Assembly (NCBI GenBank): GCA_004114245.1
Contig: QZWS01000034.1
Span: 1-36,291 of the forward strand
From: Zoopage sp. CT-All
Lineage: Eukaryota; Zoopagomycota; Zoopagomycetes; Zoopagales; Zoopagaceae
Direction of reading: 5' to 3'
DNA: 36,291 nt
Shown here: piece after piece, positions 1 to 9,314 of the stretch
Layout of the letters: the number at the start of each line of letters is the position of its first letter
Position numbering within the stretch: position 1 is the stretch's first letter
Made by a program: the position numbers and the translations under genes
Notes under the pieces: generated by a model
The model's input: only the letters and a program-made list of their open reading frames with translations
Databases searched by the model: none
What the model was told of the DNA's origin: nothing

Positions 1-192
1 ACACTGGTGTTGGCGCGACAAGGAGAAAAGTGGGCGCCAACCAAACCGGGCCGGATTGTTACCATTACAAGAGGCAGGATTGGAGTCAGGGTTGGGGACC
101 GCCGCGGCGGTGCTGTGAGCATGGTAGCTCATTGGGATCCGACCAAACTGTGAGGGCTCCAAGGTGGGTCTGGTGAAGCTAGTATGTATTGG

Positions 193-212
193 GACCAACA
201 CTGGTGTTGGTC
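193..212. repeat. Near-perfect palindrome
   Basis: Nine-base arms (GACCAACAC / GTGTTGGTC) surround a 2-nt centre. Part of the same core, ACACTGGTGTTGG, is also the first 13 bases of the window. Similar purine-rich sequence (GGAGAAAAG against GAAGAAAAG) follows both copies. It could be a protein-binding site or a repeat end; nothing nearby decides which. Confidence 0.45.
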
Positions 213-509
213 GGATGAAGAAGAAAAGAGTTGTCTGGCTAACCCTCACAGCCCCCAGCCTGCCTCCAGTCCTGCCTAGCCTAGCCCCATCCCTGCCACC
301 AACCCAGTCCTTGCATTGTCTGCCGAACCCAGCCCCGATTCCGCCCGGGCATCACAGATACTGATGCAAGGAATTTTACATTTTGGGCAGCAGTACTGGA
401 GCTGATCTGGCACTCTCAATGCAATGAGACAGTGGAATGGGAGCTAGCCAGGGGCATCACTGCTGAAGACAAGTGACAGCCTGCCCTGTGGTGCACAGCC
501 ATGACAGGG

Positions 510-634
510 GTTGTGACTGTGCTCTTTTGAATTTCATTGCTTTGGCAACGCCGCGTCCACTGAGCTACAATGTAAAGTCCAGCTAACTGGGCAAGTTCAC
601 CCTAGTGTGCTGCTAGTTGTGACTGTGCTCTTTT
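510..634 (-). repeat. SINE-like repeat unit flanked by 19-bp direct repeats (copy 1)
   Basis: A 75-bp core at 529-603 is the reverse complement of 1238-1312 with three transitions in 75 bases. The unit 529-615 is flanked by identical 19-bp direct repeats, GTTGTGACTGTGCTCTTTT, at 510-528 and 616-634. These look like target-site duplications of a short retroposon. On the minus strand the core contains TAGCTCAGTGG, a match to the tRNA A-box consensus, but I see no clear B box. A tRNA-derived SINE fragment is the simplest reading; a MITE-like element is the alternative. Confidence 0.6.
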
Positions 635-1237
635 CTCTTTGGTGTGTTTTCCGGGACCAGGGATACATAGACTTCCATTGTATTCCTGCCCAAGTCCCTT
701 TCACATCCACAAGTATAATATGCCCCACACCTGACATAAGCCAGCACCATAATGAATAATGACACAATTCCCACCCCGCCTCCTCCTTCTCCCCCCTTGA
801 ATTCTACACTGGTCACTCCTCCTCCTTCTTCTCCAAAACTTACACCAATGTGCCCTAGGCAAGCCCGTGCAGCCAAGCAAAGCCTTTGCATGTGTCAACA
901 CATCTGTGCCGTATAGGCTGTGGAGCGGCAATTAATTTAGTAGTGACTGTTTTGTATTTACCCCGATTACACAGCGTCCCACAGTGCACCTCGGGTGCAT
1001 TGCCCACACACCACCCCCACCTCACCACATAGGCCACATGGATGGATCGGGAGGGCCACGTGGCCCTCCGCATGAAAACTAAACCTCCCCGCCCGAACAT
1101 AGAATCTAGAGAATACATCATCTTAGCCCAAGGACCCCATCCTTGCCTGCTGTTCGTCAGCATAACATCACTCCGGGACCAGGGTGGATGGACTTGGTGG
1201 GCATGGCCAGTGTAATGCCCTGGCCCGGCAGCATGCC

Positions 1238-1312
1238 AGGGTGAACTTGCCCAGTCAGCTGGACTTTACGTTGTAGCTCAGTGGACGCGGCGTTGCCGAA
1301 GCAATGAAATTC
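1238..1312 (+). repeat. SINE-like repeat unit, inverted copy 2
   Basis: This 75-bp unit matches 529-603 on the opposite strand at 72 of 75 positions, and all differences are transitions. It contains TAGCTCAGTGG at 1274-1284, which resembles a Pol III A box. No matching target-site duplication is obvious around this copy. It lies about 50 bp upstream of the TATA-like element of the secreted-protein gene at 1468, so it may sit in that promoter. Confidence 0.6.
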
Positions 1313-1331
1313 AATTGAAAGCGTCATGAGA

Positions 1332-1368
1332 AGGCCACGCGGAGGCCATGCGGTCGCCTGAATAAAAG
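1332..1368 (+). promoter_or_regulatory. Probable core promoter of the 1468 gene
   Basis: Two adjacent 11-bp direct repeats, AGGCCACGCGG (1332-1342) and AGGCCATGCGG (1343-1353), precede an AATAAAAG TATA-like element at 1361-1368. The element is about 100 bp upstream of the chosen ATG. The spacing resembles the ATAAATA upstream of the small secreted gene at 18485. Confidence 0.4.
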
Positions 1369-1467
1369 CCGCGCCACCTCATCGACCCTCGTCATTTCCA
1401 CCTCAGCCTCCGCTTGCAACCACACAGCCACAGCAACGTCTACAACGAATCCACCATACACTCCACG

Positions 1468-2066
1468 ATGAAAACCAACGCTCTCCTTCTCTTCGCTGCC
1501 ACCATTGTCGCCGTTGCTGCAACCACGCTCACCTCTGTCTCAGCATCTGGCGTGCTTGAAGACAACTCCTGGCTTAAAACTCTGGTTGAAAAGGACGCAC
1601 AAACACTCGAAACGAAGTTTGCGCAATTAGACCCAAAAGATTTGCGCGCGCTAGCTCTTGGCAGGCTATTAAAAATGGGCCATCAAGGAACGATGACCCA
1701 GACGGTAGTGTCAGTGATGGGCAAGGTGTCGGATACAACCTTTAGTGAATTGGCAAATAAGGAAGTAGATTATAGCAGATCCAGGTATGGCCACAATACT
1801 GACTGGCTCTCCAGCAGTGATGAATGCTGGATGGCCATCGGCAACGTTATTCTAAAGAGAGGGGCACCCTCCAGCAACGCTGCTTTCAAGTATTTCAAGC
1901 GGACGACAAAGTATTTGTGCTAATTGCTGACTCCGAATTCGTGCTAAAGGATAGTGGCTACAGACATGTTGGTCATCACGATATGTATGGCGAGCAATGC
2001 AAAGATGTTGTTAACATGATTTATACTTTCATTGCTGCTGTGGCAGGTCTGTCCAAGCAACGATGA
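1468..2066 (+). CDS. Small secreted protein of unknown function, 181 aa
   Basis: Exons 1468-1910 and 1964-2066 are joined by a 53-nt intron (GTATTT...CTACAG) that reconciles two frames which otherwise look frameshifted. The start is the ATG before MKTNALLLFAATIVAV because it opens a typical signal peptide, with likely cleavage after SVSA. An ATG at 1414 is in frame but would add a polar leader. The mature protein is mostly helical by composition, ends in GLSKQR, and has two cysteines (in DECW and EQCK) that could form one disulfide. I recognise no domain. Its context, a repeat-rich edge next to housekeeping genes, resembles that of the other secreted genes in the window. The signal peptide is fairly sure; the function is unknown. 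Confidence 0.65.
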
Positions 2067-2229
2067 TGCAGCGCTTAGCCTTCCTTGCGAGCGTCACGTT
2101 ACCTGTTCCAGCCTATCCACGCCCTACCACGTCGCACAATTATAGGGGTCAGTACGATGTCCAACAGCACTGAGCATCGGACGACAAGTGGCAAGTAGTC
2201 TGCATTTATCTCGATAGCGCCGGCCTGTT

Positions 2230-2951
2230 TCACCTACCTTGAGGTGGCGGCGGCTGAAACGGCCTTGAGCCATGGGCTGCATACACTGCTCCACCTGGGG
2301 GCGGCATCATGCCACCGGGGGGTCCTGGCGGCGGATGCATCATCCCAAACTGCGAAAGCGGAGGTTGTGGGGGCATCGGGGCCCCCTGCATACCGGGCAT
2401 AAACGGCGGTGGCGCTCCCATATATGCGCCTGGAGGTCGCAGATGAGGGGGCAGCAGATGCGGCGGCAATGGCGTCGGACCACCTCCGGGCACAGCGCCA
2501 GGCCCGTGCATCATCCCAGGCCGCATCGGTCCCCCTGGCATTCCTTAATAGAGTTAGGAAGATGCCCAAGGAGAGCACAGCACATACCAAATGATGGCAT
2601 CAATGCTACATATCGTCCGTCAGCCGAATACAGCGAGAAACGCACATGACATACACGGGGGAAGCTCGTGGCCTTGATAGAGCAACATCAGCTTGTCAAA
2701 CACGGCCTGCAGCACCTCCGGCTGTAGTTCTACATCACCAAGCCGCGTCAGCATGTGCAGAGAGAGCAAGCGGCACGGTGCGGGACTGTACCGGAAAAAT
2801 ACTGCTTCACCTGGTTGATATGCTTCCACCCAGTGTTGTGCGCCTTGCGGACGGCAATCGAGTTGTGCGTCAAAAATATGTCGCAATAGTCTACTTATAG
2901 AGCATTTGGGCTCAGACGGAGAGCGGGCGCACCGCAGTAGTATCTTGGCAT
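2230..2951 (-). CDS. SNRPC: U1 snRNP protein C (174 aa, five exons)
   Basis: U1-C binds the U1 snRNP and stabilises 5' splice-site recognition. Reading the minus strand, exons are 2951-2933, 2890-2792, 2729-2655, 2605-2588 and 2543-2230. Introns are 42, 62, 49 and 44 nt. Exon 1 is only 19 nt and exon 4 only 18 nt. The joined start [17 protein letters not shown] followed by [11 protein letters not shown] is the U1-C C2H2 zinc finger (Cys6, Cys9 and the two His of HNTGWKH). A helical [14 protein letters not shown] segment follows. The C-terminal ~105 residues are the Pro/Gly/Met-rich tail typical of the family. Length fits family members of about 150-230 aa. The last exon ends in PPPPQGR just where a GTAGGT donor-like sequence occurs, so a further 3' exon is possible but unsupported. 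It is divergent to MTG2. Confidence 0.9.
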
Positions 2952-2986
2952 GTTGGGCGGGATTGTGTGACTGTCTGCCCCAGGCT
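2952..2986. promoter_or_regulatory. 35-bp divergent intergenic between SNRPC and MTG2 start codons
   Basis: Only 35 bp separate the SNRPC ATG (minus) from the proposed MTG2 ATG (plus). If the alternative MTG2 start at 3007 is used the gap is 55 bp. No TATA-like element fits in it. Transcription of each gene probably starts within, or overlaps, the other gene's first exon. Confidence 0.5.
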
Positions 2987-4466
2987 ATGTCCAAGATCCA
3001 CCACGCATGGCGTCTGCTGCGGCCACCCGCACTTCGAGGAGCGAGGCGCACCGCAAGCTTGGCACACGAAGCAGTGGCGGATGCCCCGACGCCTTCGCGG
3101 GTGGAGCCGCGGCTATTGCGGTGCACAAAGGCATCATCCCCATCCGCCCCGCTCCTCACGCAACAACTGTGAATAGAACTCGGAATTTATAGACGTGACG
3201 CGAGTATCATTCATCGCTGGTCGTGGCGGCTCTGGCTGCGTCGCTTTCCTGCCATCGTCTCGCCATGGCGTTGGCCCGCCTTCTGGAGGTGATGGTGGCC
3301 GCGGTGCCAGCATATATATTCGCGCCTGCGATAGTATGACTTCGCTGGCGCATTTAAAGAGGAAACTGGTGGCGGGGAACGGTGGAAACGGTATGGGCGA
3401 TGCGAGGCACGGTAGAAGCGGCGCCGATGTTGTCGTCACCGTGCCGCCTGGCACGCGTGTCGTTGAGGCGAGAGAGCCCTGCGCTGCAGACCAAGTAGAG
3501 ATTAACGACGAGGAGAGAATACGCAAGATGTACAAGCTGTATCCGGGATGGGAGGACCGCGGAGAAGTGTTGGCATGGGAACGCGAGGTCGGTCTGCATT
3601 CAACCCGTCATCGTCGACGCTCCACTCTCGCATCGCGTCATTTGAATCCGCTGCACCCAATGACGCGGCCCATGGAGCCGTTTGATCTTGACACATCCGA
3701 AACTCCTGCTGTCCTCGTCGCCCGCGGGGGAGCTGGCGGTCGAGGCAATATCCATTTTACTACCCGCAACATTCGCGATCCGCGTTTTTGCACCTACGGG
3801 CAGCACGGCGAATCTCGAGAATTAATCCTCGAGTTGCGACTGCTCGCGGAGGTGGGCTTTGTAGGGGCGCCGAACGCAGGCAAGAGCACGCTGCTTGGTG
3901 CACTCACACGCGCACGACCAAAAATCGCCGACTATGCCTTCACCACGCTCACGCCTCAGCTGGGAATGCTAGCATCGACGGAGGCAATATCCATGGCAGA
4001 TATCCCCGGGCTGATACAAGGTGCACACCAGGGTCGTGGATTGGGAATGGCCTTTTTGAGACACGTTGAGCGAAGTCGCGTCCTCGTTCATGTTGTCGAT
4101 ATATCGCTCGGCGCCAATGATCTTGACGAGACTCTTGTCGGCGATGTGGATACCGAGTTCGATGCCGTCGCGAAAGAGTTTACTACGATTCGCGACGAGC
4201 TAAAAGCCTATCGTGACGGGCTCTGCCAACGTGTCAAGGTTGTGGCCGCAAACAAGATTGATGCGTTGCCCGAAGATGTGGCGCTAAGACGACTAGCTGC
4301 GTTGCAGCAGACTGTAGCCGTGCAGTCAGGAGATGAGGTTGTCGTGGTGCCGATATCGGCGAAAAGCGGGAGCAATTTGGGGGCCTTGGTTGAGGCCGTA
4401 TCACTGGCAGTGCAGCGCGCACGAGCAACGTCCAAGGTGGTCGCGCATATGCAGGAAGAGGGATAG
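2987..4466 (+). CDS. MTG2: Mitochondrial Obg-family GTPase MTG2
   Basis: Obg GTPases act in large-subunit ribosome assembly; MTG2 does so in mitochondria. The main exon runs 3177-4466, after a TAG acceptor. It begins NSEFIDVTRVSFIAGRGG, the conserved start of the glycine-rich Obg fold. The GTPase domain shows GAPNAGKST (G1), DIPG (G3), NKID (G4) and SAKSG (G5). No ATG follows the in-frame stop at 3174, so a 5' exon is required. I favour ATG 2987 with a donor at 3101, because MSKIHHAWRLLRPPALRG is a good mitochondrial presequence. ATG 3007 with a GTGCAC donor at 3121 gives a more typical 56-nt intron. Both predict 467 aa. The Obg fold is split by a longer insert, about 85 residues, than in bacterial Obg. 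It is convergent with HSP90. Confidence 0.88.
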
Positions 4467-4597
4467 TGTGCAAATACATGGCGGCAGGCCTGCTTATAAT
4501 TAGACAGGCGCCTAAAAAAGCAGCCCTGCACGGCGGTCATCACGGACTAGCGCTGGCAAACATAGCAATTTGACTATTGAGTACTGTTGTTCACACA

Positions 4598-5665
4598 CTA
4601 GTCTACCTCCTCCATCTTGGACGCGTCCGCATCCTCGAGGTCGGGCATCTCATCGGCAGCAGCCTCGGCCTCGACGGTGTCCTCTTCCTCGTCGATGCTC
4701 AGACCGAGCCTGATCATGCGGTGGATGCGGTTGGAGAAGCCGGACGGATCCTCGAGCGAGAAGCCGGACGTGAGCAGCGCGGTCTCGTACAGCAGGTACG
4801 TTAAATCCTTGACGGTCTTGTCGTTCTTGTCAGTCTCAACGCGGGTGCGGAGCGACTTTACGATCGCGTGACGCGGGTTCAGCTCCATCGTCTTCTTGGA
4901 CATCATGTACGACGAGGTGGAGGCGTCGCGCAGCGCCTGGGCCTTCATGATGCGCTCCATGTTGGCAGACCAGCCAAACTGGCCGGTGACGAGCACGCAT
5001 GGCGAGTTGACGACACGCTGCGACACGATCACCTTCTCAACCTTGTCGCCGAGGATCTCCTTGATCTGCTTGCACAGGCTCTCGTGCGACGCCTTGAGCT
5101 GCTCAAAGGCAGCCTTCTCGTCGTCGTCGTCCTCGAGCTCGAGGCCCTCCTTGGTCACCGACACGAGCTTCTTGCCCTCAAACTCCTTGAGCTGCTGCGT
5201 GGCGTACTCGTCGATCGGATCAATCATGTAGATGACCTCAAAGTTCTTGGCCTTGAGGCGCTCGAGGAACGGAGCATTCTCGACGGCGGCCTTGGACTCG
5301 CCGGTGATGAAGTAGATGTTCTTCTGCTTCTCGGGCATGCGGGTGACGTAGTCCTTGAGCGAGGTCATCTCGTCGGCGGACTTGGTCGAGTAGAAGCGGA
5401 GGAACTCGGCGAGCTTGGGACGGTTCTGCGCGTCCTCGTGGATGCCGAGCTTGATGTTCTTGGAGAAGGCCTCGTAGAACTTGGAGAAGTTCTCCTTGTC
5501 CTCGGAAATCTCGCTAAACATCTCGATGCACTTCTTGACCAGGTTCTTGCGAATGACCTTGAGGATCTTGTTCTGCTGCAGGATCTCGCGCGAGATGTTG
5601 AGCGGCAGATCCTCCGAGTCGACGACGCCCTTGACAAAGCTGAGCCACTCGGGGATCAGGTCCTC

Positions 5666-5698
<33 letters not shown>

Positions 5699-6697
5699 CA
5701 GCTTGATGTTGTTGCGCTTCTTCTTGGTCTCGAACATGTCGAAGGGCGCGCGGCGCGGGAGGTAGAGAATCGCGCGGAACTCGAGCTGGCCCTCGACCGA
5801 GAAGTGCTTGACGGCCAGATGCTCCTCCCAGTCGTTGGTGATGGACTTGTAAAAGGCGCCGTACTCCTCGCTGGTGATGTCGTCGGGGTTGCGCGTCCAC
5901 AGCGGCTTGGTCTTGTTGAGGAGCTCCTCCTCGACCGTCTTCTCCTTGATGGTCTTCTTCTTCTTGTCCTTGGCGCCATCCTCCTCGTCCTCGACCTCCT
6001 CGATGAGCGGCTTGGCCTCGTCCTTGTCCTCGGCCTCCTCGTCGTCCGAGACCTCCTTCTCGACCTCCTTCTCGACCATGAGCTGGATGGGGTAGCCGAT
6101 GAACTCGGAGTGCTTCTTGACGACGTCCTTGATGCGCTTCTCCTCGAGGTACTCGAGCTGGTCCTCCTTGAGATGCAGACGGATGGCGGTACCGCGGCCA
6201 AGCGGCTCGCCGGTGGTGTCGAGCGCGATGGTGAAGGAGCCGCCGGCGGCCGACTCCCACACGTACTGCTCATCGTCGTTGTGCTTGGTGACGACCTCGA
6301 CGCGGTCGGCAACCAGGTACGCCGAGTAGAAGCCGACGCCAAACTGGCCAATCATGCTCACGTCGGCGCCCGACTGCAGCGCCTCCATGAAGGCCTTGGT
6401 GCCGGAGCGGGCAATGGTGCCGAGGTTGTTGACGAGGTCGGCCTTGGTCATGCCCAGGCCCGAGTCACGGATAGTCAGCACGTTGTTCTCGCGGTCGGGG
6501 ATGATGCGGATGAAGAGCTCGGGGCACGAGGCGAGCTTCTCGGGGTCGGTGAGCGCCTCGTAGCGGACCTTGTCGAGCGCGTCGGAGGCGTTGCTGACCA
6601 GCTCGCGCAAGAACACCTCCTTGTTGCTGTAGAACGTATTGACGATCAGCCCCATCAGCTGGGAGATGTCAGCAGCAAAGTTGAACTGTTCGGCCAT
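4598..6697 (-). CDS. HSP90: Cytosolic HSP90 chaperone (699 aa)
   Basis: This is the ATP-dependent cytosolic chaperone for kinases, receptors and other clients. It is a single exon of 699 aa, the normal length. The N domain starts [17 protein letters not shown] with the catalytic Glu in [15 protein letters not shown]. The ATP lid is present, including the [11 protein letters not shown] glycine segment. A charged linker rich in Glu/Lys lies around residues 215-265, then the middle domain ([17 protein letters not shown]). The protein ends in MEEVD, the TPR co-chaperone docking motif that marks the cytosolic form. The chosen ATG is that of MAEQF; the frame stays open upstream but that sequence is not conserved. 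Codon choice is strongly GC-biased, as expected for a highly expressed gene, unlike the secreted genes just upstream. Confidence 0.98.
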
Positions 6698-6816
6698 GGT
6701 GAAGAGCGTGCGGGGGCGAGCGGGGGCGGGCAGGGGCGTGCGGGAGCGTGAACAACGGAGGCTTGTCGCGGGGACCAACAAGTCGATGAGGCGAGGAGAG
6801 CAAGCGCAAAAAAGTG

Positions 6817-6854
6817 CTTTTAAAAACGCGCAAACCTTCTCTGGAGATCCAGAA
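6817..6854 (-). promoter_or_regulatory. HSP90: Possible heat-shock element and TATA-like box of HSP90
   Basis: TTC at 6837-6839 and GAA at 6852-6854 are spaced in the 5-bp register of a gapped heat-shock element, with a partial unit (ATC) between them. On the minus strand a TTTAAAA TATA-like run lies immediately downstream at about 6818-6825, roughly 125 bp before the ATG. The order (HSE, then TATA, then gene) is right, but the HSE is imperfect. Confidence 0.4.
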
Positions 6855-7068
6855 GAAGCGGCTGCCTGCAGACGCCGCTTCTGTTGGAATGCAGAATACA
6901 GGGCTGTTGGACAGATCATTGGAATGTAGGATGCAGGGCAGGAAGATGTACCGGATGAATGCTTTCTTTTGCAAAGCCATGTGGCGTCATACACAACATG
7001 TACTTCATATATGCCAGTATAAGCTACATCTTTAAGTACTCTACCTTTATAGCCTTGGTATAGATGCA

Positions 7069-7164
7069 TAGCACTGTAGATGGCTACAATACAAGCTTAA
7101 TACATAGAATTGTGGCTACAGAATGTAATGACTGCACAAGCACCCTACTACACAACAAGCTCTT
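7069..7164. repeat. Duplicated 3' flank, copy of 9315-9408
   Basis: Starting at TAGCACTGTAGATGGCT, about 95 bp just past the 3' end of the 7186-8718 gene match the corresponding sequence past the 9450-11009 gene. They include nearly identical stretches such as AATGACTGCACAAGCACCCT. It marks the tandem duplication that made the two paralogs and is better conserved than the coding regions. Confidence 0.75.
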
Positions 7165-7185
7165 TGCATTGGAACATTCCTCATT

Positions 7186-8718
7186 CTACTTGTCAAAGTT
7201 TAAAATATCAGCTACTTCATCGTAGTAAGCCTTGATCAGATCGTTGCCATCCACAGCATTTTGAAGAATAAACAAAACGCGTTGAGTACCATCGTGTAAA
7301 CGGGTAGGAATAAGATGAAAGTTCCCGATTTCCGTCAACCTCCAATGGGCTTCGGCGTAGGCCTTTTCATTGACTAGCATCAAAATCTGTTGAGCCTGCG
7401 TGTGCCAGCCCAGTATGCCGTTTGGAACCGTCTTGACATAGTCCGATTGCGAGCAATCAGGGTAGGTATGCGACTCTGGGTCATCGTTACATATGATTCT
7501 AAATCCCTTTGTGAGAGCATCATGTCGCAATTCCCTGAGTATTGAATGACCCAACTCCCCTGTCAACCACATCATATCTTCGGCGTCCATGGCTGCGAGA
7601 TATATAAACCCAAAGATGATACTTTTGAAGATGTCAAAATTCGGGTGATTGAAATTTACGTTTGGGTTGTCAAGTAGTCCACTTAGAGCATGCAATAACT
7701 GTATGGGGCTTGGACTCGGACTCTGACGAAGGTAGGCCTTGAATCCTGCTGTGATGTCAAATGTAGTTAACCGAGCGACTGGTCCCGGCACAAGCAGAAT
7801 CAGCTCCTCGAGTGAAGGTTTGTATTTAAGCTTTGTATAAATAGCAGTCAAAACGTTGAACATGTCGACTGTAATTGCGGTGAGGTCAGCCTGAGTCAGC
7901 GAGGGCTTGGGATTCAGCACCTGTAGTTTTGGATGCAAAAAGGTTATCAAGCCTAGGAATGAAGATATATCGTCGCGTGAGAATCGAATGGCGAGATGTG
8001 GATCATTAGGCAGGTACTCTTTCACAAACCACTCCAGGATACCGCCCTTCCATAATTTGCTGGTCTCGAGGTCATTGCTCCGTGAATTGTCGATTTCGAG
8101 GTTGTCAAGCCAATGTCTGCCGACACCGAGGCCGCCTTTAAATGCTTCAACATTTTGAGCAAAGAGAGCATCGAGAATAGGATCGGGTCCGGCTGCTCTG
8201 CGCAACTGGAGGAGGGTGTACGGGTCAACGGTAACAGTTACATCAGCTATGACATTTGCACCAGTACCACCAGAGGATGGTCGCAACAAGAGGAGTGCAA
8301 TCTCTTGTGCCAGTGCGGGTTCTTTAAGCAGCTTATCGTGACCAAAGTAATTGATGATGTGCCGGAGAAACAAAGTATGCCGATTGTTTGGATGCTTCAT
8401 GTGCTTGGCAAGGAACTGAAGTATTGCAATTCTGTCATCCCCAGTCCCCAGGCGCAAGGACTTGAACATCGTCTCTCCTTTCATGATTGGCAGTTTCTTG
8501 CAGAACTCCTCCACGATCTTCTTGAAACTGCGGCTGACTAGGGCACAGCTTCCCACGTCTTTTAGTGTAGGAAGCTTGGACAGAATTTCGGGAACGAGAC
8601 CAGAGGTGAGGACATCGTTGAGGCCACCTTTGGATTTCACGATTGCACCGCCTGATGCATGGGCGCCAGGGACGAATGCCGCGAGGGCAGCAAGGGTGAG
8701 GATAGGCAGAGCTTTCAT
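7186..8718 (-). CDS. Secreted or membrane-entering F-box-like protein, paralog A (510 aa)
   Basis: This intronless gene encodes 510 aa. The first 21 residues (MKALPILTLAALAAFVPG then AHAS) are a clear signal peptide with likely cleavage after AHA. Residues ~41-71 resemble an F-box: LVPEILSKLP, then DVGSCALVSRSFKKIVEE. The rest is helix-rich, Leu-rich and without a domain I recognise. Cysteines are few, which is unusual for a mature extracellular fungal protein. Paralog B (9450-11009) aligns along the whole length, with conserved blocks such as LLQLRRAAGPDP and HPKLQVL.PKPSLTQ. F-box proteins normally act in the cytosol or nucleus as SCF ligase adaptors, so an intact signal peptide is contradictory. 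An effector that enters another cell, an ER protein, or a non-F-box fold with chance similarity are all possible. Confidence 0.7.
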   Translation of the reverse strand: MKALPILTLAALAAFVPGAHASGGAIVKSKGGLNDVLTSGLVPEILSKLPTLKDVGSCALVSRSFKKIVEEFCKKLPIMKGETMFKSLRLGTGDDRIAILQFLAKHMKHPNNRHTLFLRHIINYFGHDKLLKEPALAQEIALLLLRPSSGGTGANVIADVTVTVDPYTLLQLRRAAGPDPILDALFAQNVEAFKGGLGVGRHWLDNLEIDNSRSNDLETSKLWKGGILEWFVKEYLPNDPHLAIRFSRDDISSFLGLITFLHPKLQVLNPKPSLTQADLTAITVDMFNVLTAIYTKLKYKPSLEELILLVPGPVARLTTFDITAGFKAYLRQSPSPSPIQLLHALSGLLDNPNVNFNHPNFDIFKSIIFGFIYLAAMDAEDMMWLTGELGHSILRELRHDALTKGFRIICNDDPESHTYPDCSQSDYVKTVPNGILGWHTQAQQILMLVNEKAYAEAHWRLTEIGNFHLIPTRLHDGTQRVLFILQNAVDGNDLIKAYYDEVADILNFDK

Positions 8719-9222
8719 TCTTAAAGAGGGTTATTGAGTGCTATTGAGGTTTTGACGGGGGGTGGAGCGGTGGAACGTGGTGGATGGCGGGCAGTTGAGC
8801 AAGGATGTGTGGCGGACCGATCTTCGAAACCGTGCCGGATCCAAGGAGCCCTGCCGCCCCCATCAACATACAGGTGGCGGCCTTGGGACATTCTATCACT
8901 CTGGTGCACATATGGGTTATAGTCGGACTGCAATTTGCATGTATACTCCTTAATGTTAGGCCCACTCAGCATTGAAAATGAAAAGGATTGATGGTGCCAA
9001 TAGTGGCTTTTGTATACTCACAGTATAATTTCATGCCCAAGTTTAGAGGGATAATGGAAACCCAATTCAAACCAAATGTGTACTGCATAGCAGTTGTGCA
9101 TATCAGACTTGGTAATATTAAGCATACTAAACTGTCTTACGGAGTTAGTTGCCACTATGAGATGGCCAAGTGGCAGCAAGATATTGTTGGAAGCTGAAGC
9201 ATTGGTCTAGTCTTGAGTGCAC

Positions 9223-9257
9223 TGATCAGGGTTTTCTTTTTCATTCAACCCTGATCA
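9223..9257. repeat. Perfect 11-bp inverted repeat with 13-nt loop
   Basis: TGATCAGGGTT (9223-9233) and AACCCTGATCA (9247-9257) pair perfectly around a pyrimidine-rich loop. It lies about 200 bp past the stop of paralog B and about 500 bp upstream of paralog A. It could be an RNA hairpin in the 3' region, an operator-like dyad or a transposon scar. Confidence 0.7.
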
Positions 9258-9314
9258 CCATCCAAGCAACAGATATCACACATGTCAGATGGTGAGAGGA
9301 GGCACAGACTAGTA

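Larger units (their letters stand above)
1..1467. other. Non-coding leader region with repeats, no supported gene
   Basis: No open frame in this stretch has a recognisable domain, a believable signal peptide or splice-linked partners. It carries a near-palindrome, two inverted copies of a 75-bp repeat, a pyrimidine-rich tract around 775-840, and the likely promoter of the secreted-protein gene at 1468. The 13-mer at 1-13 recurs at 198-210, so the window may start inside a longer degenerate repeat. Confidence 0.55.
6698..7185. other. HSP90 upstream region and 3' flank of the secreted F-box-like gene
   Basis: This 488-bp stretch holds the HSP90 5' leader (GC-rich, many GGGGCG runs at 6711-6750) and its probable promoter. 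Beyond about 7069 it holds the 3' flank of the gene at 7186-8718, part of which is duplicated at 9315-9408. I see no gene here. Confidence 0.6.

Noticed and set aside
855-1163. A 102-codon minus-strand frame in the leader region
   Set aside because: Composition is repeat-like, there is no domain, and it has no splice partners. It is probably chance.
1824-2066. Frameshifted pseudogene at the 3' end of the first secreted gene
   Set aside because: A canonical 53-nt intron explains the change of frame, so no frameshift is needed.
4868-6751. A 627-codon open frame on the plus strand opposite HSP90
   Set aside because: It is a shadow of the strongly biased HSP90 codon use. The product is Leu/Asp/Glu/Arg-rich without any domain, and HSP90 on the minus strand is certain.
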